Source: Anaerosporomusa subterranea (GTDB lineage Bacteria > Bacillota > Negativicutes > Sporomusales > Acetonemataceae). Taken from it: DNA of 64,000 bases. The notes beneath the pieces were generated by a model. The model had not been told where the DNA came from, did no database searches, and saw nothing but the letters and a program-made list of their open reading frames with translations. The position numbers and the translations under genes are program-made. The stretch lies in NCBI RefSeq assembly GCF_001611555.1, contig NZ_LSGP01000023.1, positions 124,001 through 188,000 of the forward strand. Direction: 5' to 3'. Positions 56,440 to 64,000 of the stretch are shown one piece after another; the first letter of the stretch is position 1; every line of letters starts with the position of its first letter.

Positions 56440-57081
56440 CTATCGTAGCGACCTCTCACAGCAAGGCCCAACCAGTTTACCCGCCAACTGGTTTTCATAG
56501 CCATCTTCGCTATCCTTTCGCTGTTTAGATTGAAAAAAGCGTTTGAGATTATCGGGAACTATAAACTCTTCAACAGGGCTTATAGAATTCTCGGCATTTC
56601 CATAGACGTCACGCAAGATTGCATCGATAATCATCGCCTTGGGCGGTACAGTGTACTCTTTTCCTTGGTATACCCATAACCGGCAGTCTACTTCGTCGCC
56701 ACATAAATCACCACAGGATTCGCACAGGCTTTCTCTTATTTCCATTTGAATATCTCGACCATTTACGCGAATAGTAGGGGAACTGGAGAAACGTAGCTGG
56801 CGGGCTTGCTCCTCACTAGCAACATGCATTTTATTAACTGTTACATCAACATCCGTCGCTTTTAGAACGGCTGAAGTTTCGGCAATAGCGTCATAAAGCG
56901 TGTCGTCCGTTCCTTGGCATCTACTGCAAACACTTAAGTCCAGATACATAAAGTCAATACAAATATGCCGCTTCGCTATGCCGGCGCTCTCTGTTGAACC
57001 ACAGCATCCTGAGTTGCAAGAGCAACAGCTCGTATTTAGCCCATTTTGCTCATTTGTCAATCCGAATCCACTCCTTTGCAC
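56440..57081 (-). CDS. DUF2703-like cysteine-rich protein of the arsenic cluster
   Basis: 213 residues with about 14 Cys: SCCSCNSGCCGS near the start, VCSRCQGTD (CxxC) in the middle, SLCESCGDLCGDEVDC and a final GPCCERSLR. Central thioredoxin-like strand-helix order (PTIRVNGRDIQMEI). Family members of this type recur beside arsenic genes. Reducing or metalloid-binding role inferred from the Cys and place only. It is the last gene of the arsR unit, 58 bases from the thioredoxin-like gene. Confidence 0.78.
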   Translation of the reverse strand: MQRSGFGLTNEQNGLNTSCCSCNSGCCGSTESAGIAKRHICIDFMYLDLSVCSRCQGTDDTLYDAIAETSAVLKATDVDVTVNKMHVASEEQARQLRFSSSPTIRVNGRDIQMEIRESLCESCGDLCGDEVDCRLWVYQGKEYTVPPKAMIIDAILRDVYGNAENSISPVEEFIVPDNLKRFFQSKQRKDSEDGYENQLAGKLVGPCCERSLR

Positions 57082-57139
57082 TTTCTGGCGCGAAGAGAAA
57101 AAGCCGCATACCGTCTTTCGCCGTGCAGCTTTTCACCCA

Positions 57140-57373
57140 TCACCCCTTCAAGACATCTTTAATCTCCTGCTTATTCGCTACTTTCCCGGCTACTTTGACA
57201 ACTCCGTCGATTACCAGCGCTGGTGTACTCATGACACCGTATTTCATAATTTCCTTAAAGTCTTGTACTTTGACGATTTCAGCGGCAATACCCAACTCCT
57301 CCGCCGCTTGTGCGGCATTGTTGTACAATGTAATGCAATTTTGGCAGCCTGGACCCAAAATCTCAATTTTCAT
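57140..57373 (-). CDS. Small thioredoxin-like protein (redox-active disulfide type)
   Basis: 77 residues. MKIEILGPGCQNCITLYNNA with CxxC at positions 10-13, followed by MSTPALVIDGVVKVAGK (cis-Pro region). Typical of TM0996/TrxA-like glutaredoxin-sized proteins found with arsM or arsP. It may reduce arsenicals or disulfides. Part of the arsR transcript. Confidence 0.88.
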   Translation of the reverse strand: MKIEILGPGCQNCITLYNNAAQAAEELGIAAEIVKVQDFKEIMKYGVMSTPALVIDGVVKVAGKVANKQEIKDVLKG

Positions 57374-57407
57374 TGTTTATTCCTCCAATTAAATTATTTC
57401 CTGGTGT

Positions 57408-58667
57408 TTATTCTAGTTCGAGCGTCATTGCGGTAGAGGCCAATGAGCAACAGGTACTTACTGATCGGCTGTTCAAAAACTCCGACGGCACCTGGTCCCG
57501 CTCGATAGACTGGAAGCCACGATTGGTAAAGTATCCGGATGCGGTATTGGTAAACAAATATACCTTCGTAGCCATAGCTGTTTTGGCCCTTTTCATGGCC
57601 TCAGTCATCAATGCCTCAGCGACGCCGACGCTTCGACAGGCAGGATCGACCGCCAACGAACGGAGAAGAACCGCCTGACCGACGTATTCGCTGCCGATGA
57701 CGCCGATGACTCCGGCGTAGTCGGCCACCAAGAAATTTTTTAGATTAGCTGCTACTTCTATGGCCAATAACCCGCTCGCTGTTAGCAGCTTTTCGATAGC
57801 AGGCAGGTCTTCTGCTTGGGCGGGACGGATAGTGTAGTCGATACCGGCATTGAGGCGAACAGTAGGTTTTCTGGCCCGAGTAAAGCTACTGATTATCGAA
57901 CCGTTTAGTTGTTCAAATTCCTCATCGGTCACGCCGAGAACAATCTCCCTCACGCCAGGACCAGTCAAGTCGTATACCCTGGTGACAACAACTTCAACAT
58001 TCTCAAAGCCCGCATTAGACAATTTAACTGCATATTCATCGCGAGTTAAAACACCGGCTAAACAACCCGCCCACGCAAGCATGCTGTTCCGAACTTTCTC
58101 AGGTATCGGCTTGGTTGTAACGACATCGGATACCGCAACTCTTCCACCAGGTCTCAGAACCCGGTATATTTCGCGAAAGACTAGGTCTTTATCTGTGGAT
58201 AGATTTATGACGCAATTAGAAATCACGACATCGACGCTAGCCTCTGGCAAAGGAATGTCCTCAATATGTCCTTTCAGAAATTCAACATTAGTTAATCCTG
58301 ATTTCTGCTTATTAGCGTTGGCTTCTTCAAGCATTTCATCTGTCATATCAAGCCCATATACCTTTCCGGATGGACCGACCCTGTTGGCAGACAGTAACAC
58401 ATCGAGCCCTGCACCGCTACCTAGATCTAGCACTGTTTCACCGGCATAAAGATTTCCTAGGGCAGTAGGATTGCCGCAACCGAAGGATGCTGAGACCATA
58501 TCTTCTGGCAAGCCGACTAATTCATCCGCATGATAAAGATTGCCAGTAATAGCGTTGAGCGCTTCCTGCCTGCCTCCACAGCATCCAGTTGAGCTGGAAC
58601 AACTCGATTTCGACTTAATCGCCTGAGCATACTTTTGTCTTACCTGTTCACGGATTTCTTCGTTCAT
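57408..58667 (-). CDS. arsM: Arsenite methyltransferase fused to a GNAT acetyltransferase (ArsM-ArsN2)
   Basis: 419 residues. N-terminal SAM methyltransferase (about 1-265): CCGGRQEAL then VLDLGSGAGLDVLLSA, VISNCVINLSTDKDLVFREIYRVLRPGGR. As(III)-binding Cys candidates lie in SFGCGNP (about 63), SNCVINL and WAGCLAG. From about 280 a GNAT domain (ArsN2-like): YTIRPAQAEDLPAIEKLLTASGL, SLAVDPACRSVGVAEALM and NRGFQSIERDQVP. The fusion joins methylation with N-acetylation; ArsN-type proteins often act on organoarsenicals. Fusion is continuous, so no frameshift is seen. Confidence 0.9.
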   Translation of the reverse strand: MNEEIREQVRQKYAQAIKSKSSCSSSTGCCGGRQEALNAITGNLYHADELVGLPEDMVSASFGCGNPTALGNLYAGETVLDLGSGAGLDVLLSANRVGPSGKVYGLDMTDEMLEEANANKQKSGLTNVEFLKGHIEDIPLPEASVDVVISNCVINLSTDKDLVFREIYRVLRPGGRVAVSDVVTTKPIPEKVRNSMLAWAGCLAGVLTRDEYAVKLSNAGFENVEVVVTRVYDLTGPGVREIVLGVTDEEFEQLNGSIISSFTRARKPTVRLNAGIDYTIRPAQAEDLPAIEKLLTASGLLAIEVAANLKNFLVADYAGVIGVIGSEYVGQAVLLRSLAVDPACRSVGVAEALMTEAMKRAKTAMATKVYLFTNTASGYFTNRGFQSIERDQVPSEFLNSRSVSTCCSLASTAMTLELE

Positions 58668-58711
58668 GACTTTTCCTCCATAATTATCGAGTTCTAGACA
58701 AGGGGTTACGA

Positions 58712-59713
58712 TTAAATAAACAGAAAGGCAAGCGCATTCATCGTGTAGCCGATGATCATGATCCCCACTGCTACGATAGTGACAAAGATAGTCAGCAGTT
58801 TTGTCTTGACCACATTTTTTAGCATGATGATGGACGGCAGCGATAAGGCGGTGATTGCCATCATTAACGATAAAGCTGTTCCGAGGCCAACACCTCGCGC
58901 AACTAGCGCCTCGGCGATTGGTAATGTGCCGAAAATGTCTGCATATATCGGTATGCCGATCAGGGTGGCAAGAAACACAGAGTAAATCTTGTCTTGACCG
59001 AGCAACGCTGTAATGACATGTTGCGGAATCCAGTTATGAATGGCGGCGCCGATACCGACGCCAAACAAAACATACATCCAAACACGTTGAAAGATCAGCC
59101 AAACTTGCTCTTTGGCATACTTTAGCCGCTGGCTGGTTGTCAACTCTACAGATTCAGTTGTAGCCATTGTTCCGTTGAAGACAAATGGCTCCACATATTC
59201 TTCGAGTTTAGCCTTGCTGATGATCGTACCGCCAATGACTGCCAAGACAAGCCCTAGAAACACATAGGCAATTGCTATTTTCCAATTAAAGATACTGGCA
59301 AGCAGAATGATGGATGCCAGATCGACCAACGGCGAGGAAATCAAGAATGAAAAACTAACCCCAATCGGCAGCCCGGCATTGGTAAATCCGATGAATAACG
59401 GAATCGAGGAACATGAACAAAACGGAGTTACCGTACCCAGCAGAGCGCCTAAAATGTTGGCCGTAATCCCGTTGAAGCGTCCTAAGATTTTGCGGGTGCG
59501 CTCAGGCGGGAAAAAACTCTGGATGTAAGAGATCATAAAGATCAGGAATGACAATAAAATAAAGATTTTAATGACATCATAAATAAAAAAGTGAATACTG
59601 CCGCCGATTTGCGTGCTTGTGTCTACACCGAGATAATTTAGCAACAGAGTAACTGCGTTATACAGCCATTCCATCTTCAATACTTGGTTGTTTAGCCATT
59701 CGAAAATACTCAT
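58712..59713 (-). CDS. arsP: Organoarsenical efflux permease, ArsP/DUF318 family
   Basis: 333 residues with eight or more membrane segments. TPFCSCSSIPLFIGFTNAGLP (Cys-x-Cys-Ser pair near 100) is the family signature; SFSFLISSPLVDLASIIL and ADIFGTLPIAEALVARGVG follow. ArsP exports trivalent methylarsenicals. It overlaps arsR by 4 bases and precedes arsM, so methylated products could be exported. Confidence 0.9.
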   Translation of the reverse strand: MSIFEWLNNQVLKMEWLYNAVTLLLNYLGVDTSTQIGGSIHFFIYDVIKIFILLSFLIFMISYIQSFFPPERTRKILGRFNGITANILGALLGTVTPFCSCSSIPLFIGFTNAGLPIGVSFSFLISSPLVDLASIILLASIFNWKIAIAYVFLGLVLAVIGGTIISKAKLEEYVEPFVFNGTMATTESVELTTSQRLKYAKEQVWLIFQRVWMYVLFGVGIGAAIHNWIPQHVITALLGQDKIYSVFLATLIGIPIYADIFGTLPIAEALVARGVGLGTALSLMMAITALSLPSIIMLKNVVKTKLLTIFVTIVAVGIMIIGYTMNALAFLFI

Positions 59714-60027
59714 GACAATCGCTCCTTACGATTAACTTGCCGACCCGCCGATTGACCTTCGCACAATTCGAACAGTTGTCTTACAGAGCGCAATGCAGCG
59801 GGATTCAGCGAGTATTTCATCCAAGCGCCGTCACGAACCCCACGGACCAGGCCACAATCGGTGAGAACCTTCATGTGATAGGAAAGGGTTGGTTGAGTGA
59901 TCTGAAACTCCTCCAGTATATGACAGGCACACAGCTCTGACTCAGACAGCATGGCAAAAATCCTCAGCCGCGTCCCGTCACCCAAAGCTTTGAAGATTGC
60001 TGCATTGTCGTAAATTTCGTTGACCAT
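59710..60027 (-). CDS. arsR: ArsR-family arsenic-responsive repressor
   Basis: 105 residues. Winged helix with the metalloid site ELCACHILEEFQITQPTLSYHMKVL (Cys-x-Cys at the start of helix alpha3) and VRGVRDGAWMKYSLN. Represses its own unit until As(III)/Sb(III) binds. An ATAGAT-N4-ATCTAT operator lies upstream. First gene of the arsP-arsM unit. Confidence 0.95.
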   Translation of the reverse strand: MVNEIYDNAAIFKALGDGTRLRIFAMLSESELCACHILEEFQITQPTLSYHMKVLTDCGLVRGVRDGAWMKYSLNPAALRSVRQLFELCEGQSAGRQVNRKERLS

Positions 60028-60065
60028 TTTAATTCACCGCCTTAACATAGACATACTTCTATTAC

Positions 60066-60081
60066 ATAGATAAATATCTAT
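60066..60081. promoter_or_regulatory. ArsR operator
   Basis: Perfect inverted repeat ATAGAT-AAAT-ATCTAT, just downstream of the -10, as for SmtB/ArsR repressors. Confidence 0.72.
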
Positions 60082-60086
60082 ATCCA

Positions 60087-60115
60087 ATTTAATACAAATA
60101 CAGATGTCCTGTCAA
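60087..60115 (-). promoter_or_regulatory. Promoter of the arsR unit
   Basis: TTGACA (60110-60115), 17-base spacer, TTAAAT (60087-60092). Confidence 0.75.
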
Positions 60116-60154
60116 TAGATAAAATTAATTTTTTCACAGAAATCCCTGTAGCTA

Positions 60155-60191
60155 AAAAGGGATTGTCGCAGCTTCTGCAACAATCCCTTTC
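60155..60191. terminator. Terminator between the two arsenic units
   Basis: AAAGGGATTGT and ACAATCCCTTT arms around CGCAGCTTCTGCA, with T on one side and A on the other, just after the broken oxidoreductase. Confidence 0.8.
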
Positions 60192-60627
60192 TAGCTATGT
60201 CTTATGCGTTCAATTCTCGAATAATGATTTTTGCCGTTTCTTCGGCAACCTCGCCGGTAAAGGAAATACATTGTTCCATATGCGTGGGTGATCCTAGCTC
60301 CATGCCTCTGGTTAAAACCCGGCAGCACAGGCACGAGTGCAACTGAAGATGATAGTTTTTTTACCTCAAGTGTTTTTAACTCAGGATTTATAGCCAAAAC
60401 TTGATGGCCGGTGAAAATATCTACGTTGTATTTACTCTTAAAAAACGCTGCATTTCTTGGTACCAATTGGTCCGAACTCTCAACTTTAGACCCGATGTAA
60501 TATGGTAAGCCACATGCTGAATAGGAAATGTCACTGTCCATTTCAAATAATTTAATTTCCGCATTCTCATTGTTTCTTCTTGCCTTGGCAGCGGCCGATG
60601 TACCGGCCGCTACAGCACCGATAATAA
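60191..60627 (-). pseudogene. Broken FAD-dependent disulfide oxidoreductase (CoA-disulfide-reductase type)
   Basis: Reading from about 60627 gives [20 protein letters not shown] (FAD motif), then MDSDISYSACGLPYYIGSKV (with the active Cys), then FFKSKYNVDIFTGHQVLAIN. No ATG starts the frame (GAATGC stands where an ATG-AAG start is expected). After about 90 residues the frame becomes unlike the family; another frame (60203 to about 60340) reads MELGSPTHMEQCISFTG then EVAEETAKIIIRELNA-stop, which I do not recognise. At least one large deletion and one shift. Confidence 0.72.
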
Positions 60628-61710
60628 CTATCTTGCATTCATCCTCTTTGGCTCGCCTTGTTCATTAAAATATCGATGCTTAAAATACAGCGCTGAATTC
60701 ACCAAGGCTATCATGACCGGCACTTCCACAAGCGGTCCGATGACGGCAGTAAACGCGACATCAGAGGCAATGCCAAACACGGCTACAGCAACGGCAATCG
60801 CCAATTCAAAATTGTTGCTGGCTGCCGTAAACGCCAAGGTTACTGTTTGCTCATATTTAAAGCCACCCCGATAGGACATATAGAAGCTAACAAAGAACAT
60901 TACGGCAAAGTAAATCAGCATAGGTATAGCAATTCTAACAACATTGCCAGGATTATTAATAATTTCTTCGCCTTTGGTAATAAACATGATCACAATCGTG
61001 TACAGCAGCGCGATTAAAGCCAGCGGTGAAATTTTGGGGATGAATACTGATTCATACCATTCTTTGGTCTTAACTTTTATCAAGCCAAATCTCGAGGTAA
61101 AGCCTGCTGCAAAGGGAATTCCCAGATAGATCAGCACACTCTTGGCTACTTCCCACATCGATACATCAACAATCTGGCCGCCCCAGGAAAGTCCCAGCCA
61201 TTTAGGAATCAGGGTGACAAAGATATAGATATATACGGTGTATAACAAAATCTGAAATATTGAGTTTAGCGCGACTATGGCAGCGCAATACTCATTATCA
61301 CCTTTGGCCAGGGTGTTCCACACGATTACCATCGCAATGCAGCGAGCCAAACCGATGATGATAAGCCCAATGGCAAAGCCCGGCATATCCCCGAGAAATA
61401 CTACCGCCAGGGCAAACATTAAAATAGGTCCGATAAGCCAATTCTGAATGAGAGAGAAGGTAAATACCTTTTTATTTTGAACAACTCTACCAATCTGTTC
61501 ATACTTCACCTTGGCAAGGGGCGGATACATCATCACGATAAGCCCAATGGCTATTGGCCACGATATTGCCCCGGTACTAAACGTTCCCAGCGATTTTGCC
61601 AAGTTGGGAAATAAATAGCCTCCTAAAACCCCGACAGCCATCGCAATAAATATCCACAAGGTCAAAAATCTGTCTAAAAAGGATAACCTGACTTTATTTC
61701 TAGTTTCCAT
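60628..61710 (-). CDS. arsB: Arsenite efflux permease, ACR3 family
   Basis: 360 residues, ten membrane segments. [28 protein letters not shown] (essential Cys about 145), and [23 protein letters not shown] are typical of ACR3 proteins. It exports As(III) using the membrane potential, or with ArsA as ATPase. It follows arsA by 28 bases. Confidence 0.95.
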   Translation of the reverse strand: METRNKVRLSFLDRFLTLWIFIAMAVGVLGGYLFPNLAKSLGTFSTGAISWPIAIGLIVMMYPPLAKVKYEQIGRVVQNKKVFTFSLIQNWLIGPILMFALAVVFLGDMPGFAIGLIIIGLARCIAMVIVWNTLAKGDNEYCAAIVALNSIFQILLYTVYIYIFVTLIPKWLGLSWGGQIVDVSMWEVAKSVLIYLGIPFAAGFTSRFGLIKVKTKEWYESVFIPKISPLALIALLYTIVIMFITKGEEIINNPGNVVRIAIPMLIYFAVMFFVSFYMSYRGGFKYEQTVTLAFTAASNNFELAIAVAVAVFGIASDVAFTAVIGPLVEVPVMIALVNSALYFKHRYFNEQGEPKRMNAR

Positions 61711-61738
61711 GGCAATCGCCCTTCTACAAATATTTAAG

Positions 61739-63493
61739 TTATATATTAGTGAATTTGCTTATATTGGTTACTGACGCATCTTCGAGCCAAGGTATGGCGA
61801 CAACATTACCAGAACTTATTGCTCTCACTTTCTCCAGCCATTGTTTTTCAGCTTCAGCGCGTGCAAGTAACATAGCATTGTTGGTCTCAGTCATGGATAG
61901 GCACTGATTGACGACCCACCATTTGTTATTTATCCCCGCTCTCTTTAAGTCTTCACGCAGTCTCGATGCTTCAAAGACCGGAGTCGCTTCAGGCAGAGTC
62001 ACAATAACAACCTCTGTCTGCCTATCATCCCGCAGCCTGGGCAATAGTCTTTGCACTGAAAGTGGAATTTCTCCCTTTGTTCTTCCTACCTCTTTGTGAT
62101 AGCTTTGAGTAGAATCCAGTAGTAACAGGGTATGACCAGTTGGCGCGGTATCAATAACCACGACTTCATCTTCAGCCTTATCGACTATCTCAGCAAACGC
62201 TCTGAATACAGCAATCTCTTGGGTGCAAGGCGAGCGTAAATCTTCCTCGATATAGGCAATATCAGCTTCATTCATCGTTTCACGAGCCTTACTCAACACT
62301 TCGTTTTGATAGTTAAGCAGTTCTTGCTTTTCATCAATTTTGCTGAGTGTTATATTCTCGACATCTTTGATGACATAGCTAAGATGATCGGCCGGGTCAG
62401 TCGAGGTTAAGTGCACTTTAACACCTTTTCTTGCGAGAGCCAGGGCAATTGTGGCTGCGATGGTCGTCTTGCCAACACCACCCTTACCCATTGTGAAAAT
62501 AACCTTTTTGCCGGTTGCATAAATATCGTCAATCAGCACGTTAAGCTGTTTCAGGTCAAGTGATTTTCCGCCTGCGCTAACGGTTTCGTAATTATCGCTT
62601 TTGAAAAATTCTCTGATCTTTTCAATCCCTAGAATATTGTAGGAACGAAGCGGTAGAGTAAAGGTTTTAAACCGCTTTAAGCCTTGCGGCATATTGTCCA
62701 TTGCTTTCTGTTGCTTATCGACTATTATTTGCGATAAAGAATCAGACGCTTCACCCAACACCCCATTAATAATTAAAAGCTGGTTGTGTATGCCCAAATC
62801 ACTAAGTTCCAGGCTTGAGCGTTCTGCTTCAAGCAATGGAGTTTCCTCTGGGCGCGAGACCAGTATGAGAGTTGTTTTATCCTTGTCTGCAAGATTAGCA
62901 ACCGCATCTTTATACATACCTTTTTTGTCTTCAAGCCCTGCGAGCTGACCTAAACAAGATGCACCATGCGTGCTTTCGCTGATAAAATTACTCCAGGCTG
63001 ATGGCAGTTGCAGCATCCTGAGCGTATGGCCGGTCGGCGCGGTATCAAAAATGATGTAGTCGTAGTTATTCTCGGTTGCCTTGTCGGTGATGAAGTTTGA
63101 GAATTGGTCAAAGGCTGCAATTTCGACTGTACAAGAACCAGATAGCTGCTCCTCCATACTGGCAATGACACTGTCAGGCAGTTTTCCTTTGTAAGGACCG
63201 ATAACTGATTCTCTGTACTCTCTGGCTGCTTCCTCTGGATTGAGGTTGGCAACGACAAGCCCAGGCACGCCATCGATTGGCACTCCTTTGCCATCAAGCT
63301 CTGTATTAAAAACATCCTGTAAATTTGATGCAGGGTCTGTGCTGATCAGTAAAATTTTTTTCCCAACATCGGCTAAATTAACAGCAACAGCACAAGCAGT
63401 AGACGTTTTACCTACACCGCCTTTACCGGTGAAAAACAAGTATTTTGTTATCTGTATTTTACCTAGATCAAAAGCTTCGTAGTTAGCAGCCAC
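61739..63493 (-). CDS. arsA: Arsenical pump ATPase ArsA
   Basis: 584 residues, two homologous ATPase halves. Walker [15 protein letters not shown] (about 22-30) and [14 protein letters not shown] (about 335); [13 protein letters not shown] and [13 protein letters not shown] (switch regions); Cys of the metalloid site in [11 protein letters not shown] and [10 protein letters not shown]. It powers As(III) export through ACR3 or ArsB. It lies between arsD and the efflux gene. Confidence 0.97.
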   Translation of the reverse strand: MAANYEAFDLGKIQITKYLFFTGKGGVGKTSTACAVAVNLADVGKKILLISTDPASNLQDVFNTELDGKGVPIDGVPGLVVANLNPEEAAREYRESVIGPYKGKLPDSVIASMEEQLSGSCTVEIAAFDQFSNFITDKATENNYDYIIFDTAPTGHTLRMLQLPSAWSNFISESTHGASCLGQLAGLEDKKGMYKDAVANLADKDKTTLILVSRPEETPLLEAERSSLELSDLGIHNQLLIINGVLGEASDSLSQIIVDKQQKAMDNMPQGLKRFKTFTLPLRSYNILGIEKIREFFKSDNYETVSAGGKSLDLKQLNVLIDDIYATGKKVIFTMGKGGVGKTTIAATIALALARKGVKVHLTSTDPADHLSYVIKDVENITLSKIDEKQELLNYQNEVLSKARETMNEADIAYIEEDLRSPCTQEIAVFRAFAEIVDKAEDEVVVIDTAPTGHTLLLLDSTQSYHKEVGRTKGEIPLSVQRLLPRLRDDRQTEVVIVTLPEATPVFEASRLREDLKRAGINNKWWVVNQCLSMTETNNAMLLARAEAEKQWLEKVRAISSGNVVAIPWLEDASVTNISKFTNI

Positions 63494-63865
63494 TTAACAA
63501 CACCCCTTGGGGCCGCAGCCAAATCCTCGGCCAAATTTCCTTAATTGATGGGGTTTGATTTCAACATCTAACCACTTTGAAAGCTCTTCATTACTAGGAT
63601 ATTCCTTTGTTTTGGCTACTTCACCATCGACAAGTGTTACAGGCAGAACATCGGCTCCCTCTTTTTGGAGAATATCGCTGATCACTTTATTGGCAATAAA
63701 ATCTTGTGGTTCGCTAGACAAGCCGTGCCTTTTGATGATAATTCCTTTTTCTTTCAGCGAATTAATCACTGTCGCTATTCTCATCAACTCAGGATCAATC
63801 GAAGGACCGCACACTCCGGTTGAGCAGCACATGGCAGGGTCAAAAATTTCAATATTTTTCATCAT
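63494..63865 (-). CDS. arsD: Arsenic metallochaperone ArsD
   Basis: 123 residues. NIEIFDPAMCCSTGVCGPSIDP gives Cys12-13-18, the As(III) site; more Cys at the end (GFGCGPKGCC). It hands As(III) to ArsA. It overlaps no gene, has AGGAGAG upstream, and is directly before arsA. Confidence 0.96.
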   Translation of the reverse strand: MMKNIEIFDPAMCCSTGVCGPSIDPELMRIATVINSLKEKGIIIKRHGLSSEPQDFIANKVISDILQKEGADVLPVTLVDGEVAKTKEYPSNEELSKWLDVEIKPHQLRKFGRGFGCGPKGCC

Positions 63866-63886
63866 AATCTCTCCTTACATTTTGAA

Positions 63887-64000
63887 TTAGTCGCATTGTA
63901 CATCCTTGTTTCTTAACCATTTATTCAGATTTTCCATGTCCTTTTTGTATGGTTCTAGATTTCTCAGGTTGTCATATACCAAACTATCGATGAACTGCAA
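63887..64000 (-). CDS. C-terminal end of an unidentified gene (runs off the right edge)
   Basis: Only the last 37 codons are present: DSLVYDNLRNLEPYKKDMEN, LNKWLRNKDVQCD-stop. Highly charged helix. In this position arsR often precedes arsD, so it may be an ArsR-type regulator, but the sequence is too short to say. Confidence 0.5.
   Translation of the reverse strand: MQFIDSLVYDNLRNLEPYKKDMENLNKWLRNKDVQCD

Overview
The window looks like chromosomal DNA of a low-GC-lineage (Firmicutes-type), probably anaerobic bacterium. The evidence is a CggR-led gapA glycolytic operon, a secG / est / rnr / smpB / ssrA neighbourhood as in Bacillus, a PyrR-type pyrimidine attenuator, a BirA-type biotin operator, GlpA-type anaerobic glycerol-3-phosphate oxidation genes, DhaKLM and a large arsenic region. 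A Negativicutes (Sporomusa-like) source is my inference and cannot be proven from this sequence. Almost every gene is on the minus strand. Exceptions are aspD, the small exported protein after it, and the membrane pyrophosphatase gene hppA. LAYOUT: 1-280 is the start of an esterase that runs off the left edge. 0.7-5.7 kb is an FbpABC/AfuABC-type ABC importer with two different ATPase genes. 6.0-9.0 kb is a three-gene PhnD-like lipoprotein / histidine kinase / NarL-type regulator set that probably senses its substrate. 9.3-12 kb holds a CCA-adding-type nucleotidyltransferase and the DbpA RNA helicase. 12.0-20.8 kb holds aspartate 4-decarboxylase, cytosine uptake and deamination (codBA) behind a PyrR-type attenuator, and the cystine symporter tcyP, separated by gene and transposon debris. 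20.8-23.4 kb is a compact AT-rich two-gene cassette (HEPN-like protein plus ORC/CDC6-like AAA ATPase) lying directly at the 3' end of the tmRNA gene and bounded by copies of the tmRNA 3' end. It is the best candidate here for an undescribed, possibly defensive, system. 23.4-30.0 kb is ssrA, smpB, ptsI, rnr, a thioesterase and est. 30.1-33.9 kb is a BirA-controlled bioY / thiolase / acyl-CoA ligase / FabZ-like cluster. 34.0-36.4 kb is a small island bounded by the tRNA-Lys gene and a decayed copy of its 3' end. 36.5-47.5 kb holds secG, a decayed and an intact membrane pyrophosphatase, and eno-gpmI-tpiA-pgk-gap-cggR. 47.6-55.9 kb is the glycerol / dihydroxyacetone region (glpF, glpK, GlpA-like, two accessory proteins, dhaK, dhaL, dhaM). 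56.0-64 kb is a decayed IS256 transposase followed by two arsenic clusters: arsR-arsP-arsM/N fusion-thioredoxin-DUF2703-like, and arsD-arsA-acr3. HOW IT FITS TOGETHER: glycerol enters through GlpF, is phosphorylated by GlpK and oxidised by the GlpA-like set to dihydroxyacetone phosphate, or dihydroxyacetone is phosphorylated by DhaKLM with phosphate from PTS enzyme I (ptsI is also in the window). Both feed the triose part of glycolysis encoded next door. Membrane pyrophosphatase can recover energy from PPi. The arsenic genes cover efflux (ACR3, ArsA, ArsD) and organoarsenical handling (ArsM, ArsP). Several intergenic regions carry palindromic repeats, three of which form one family of about 123 bp.
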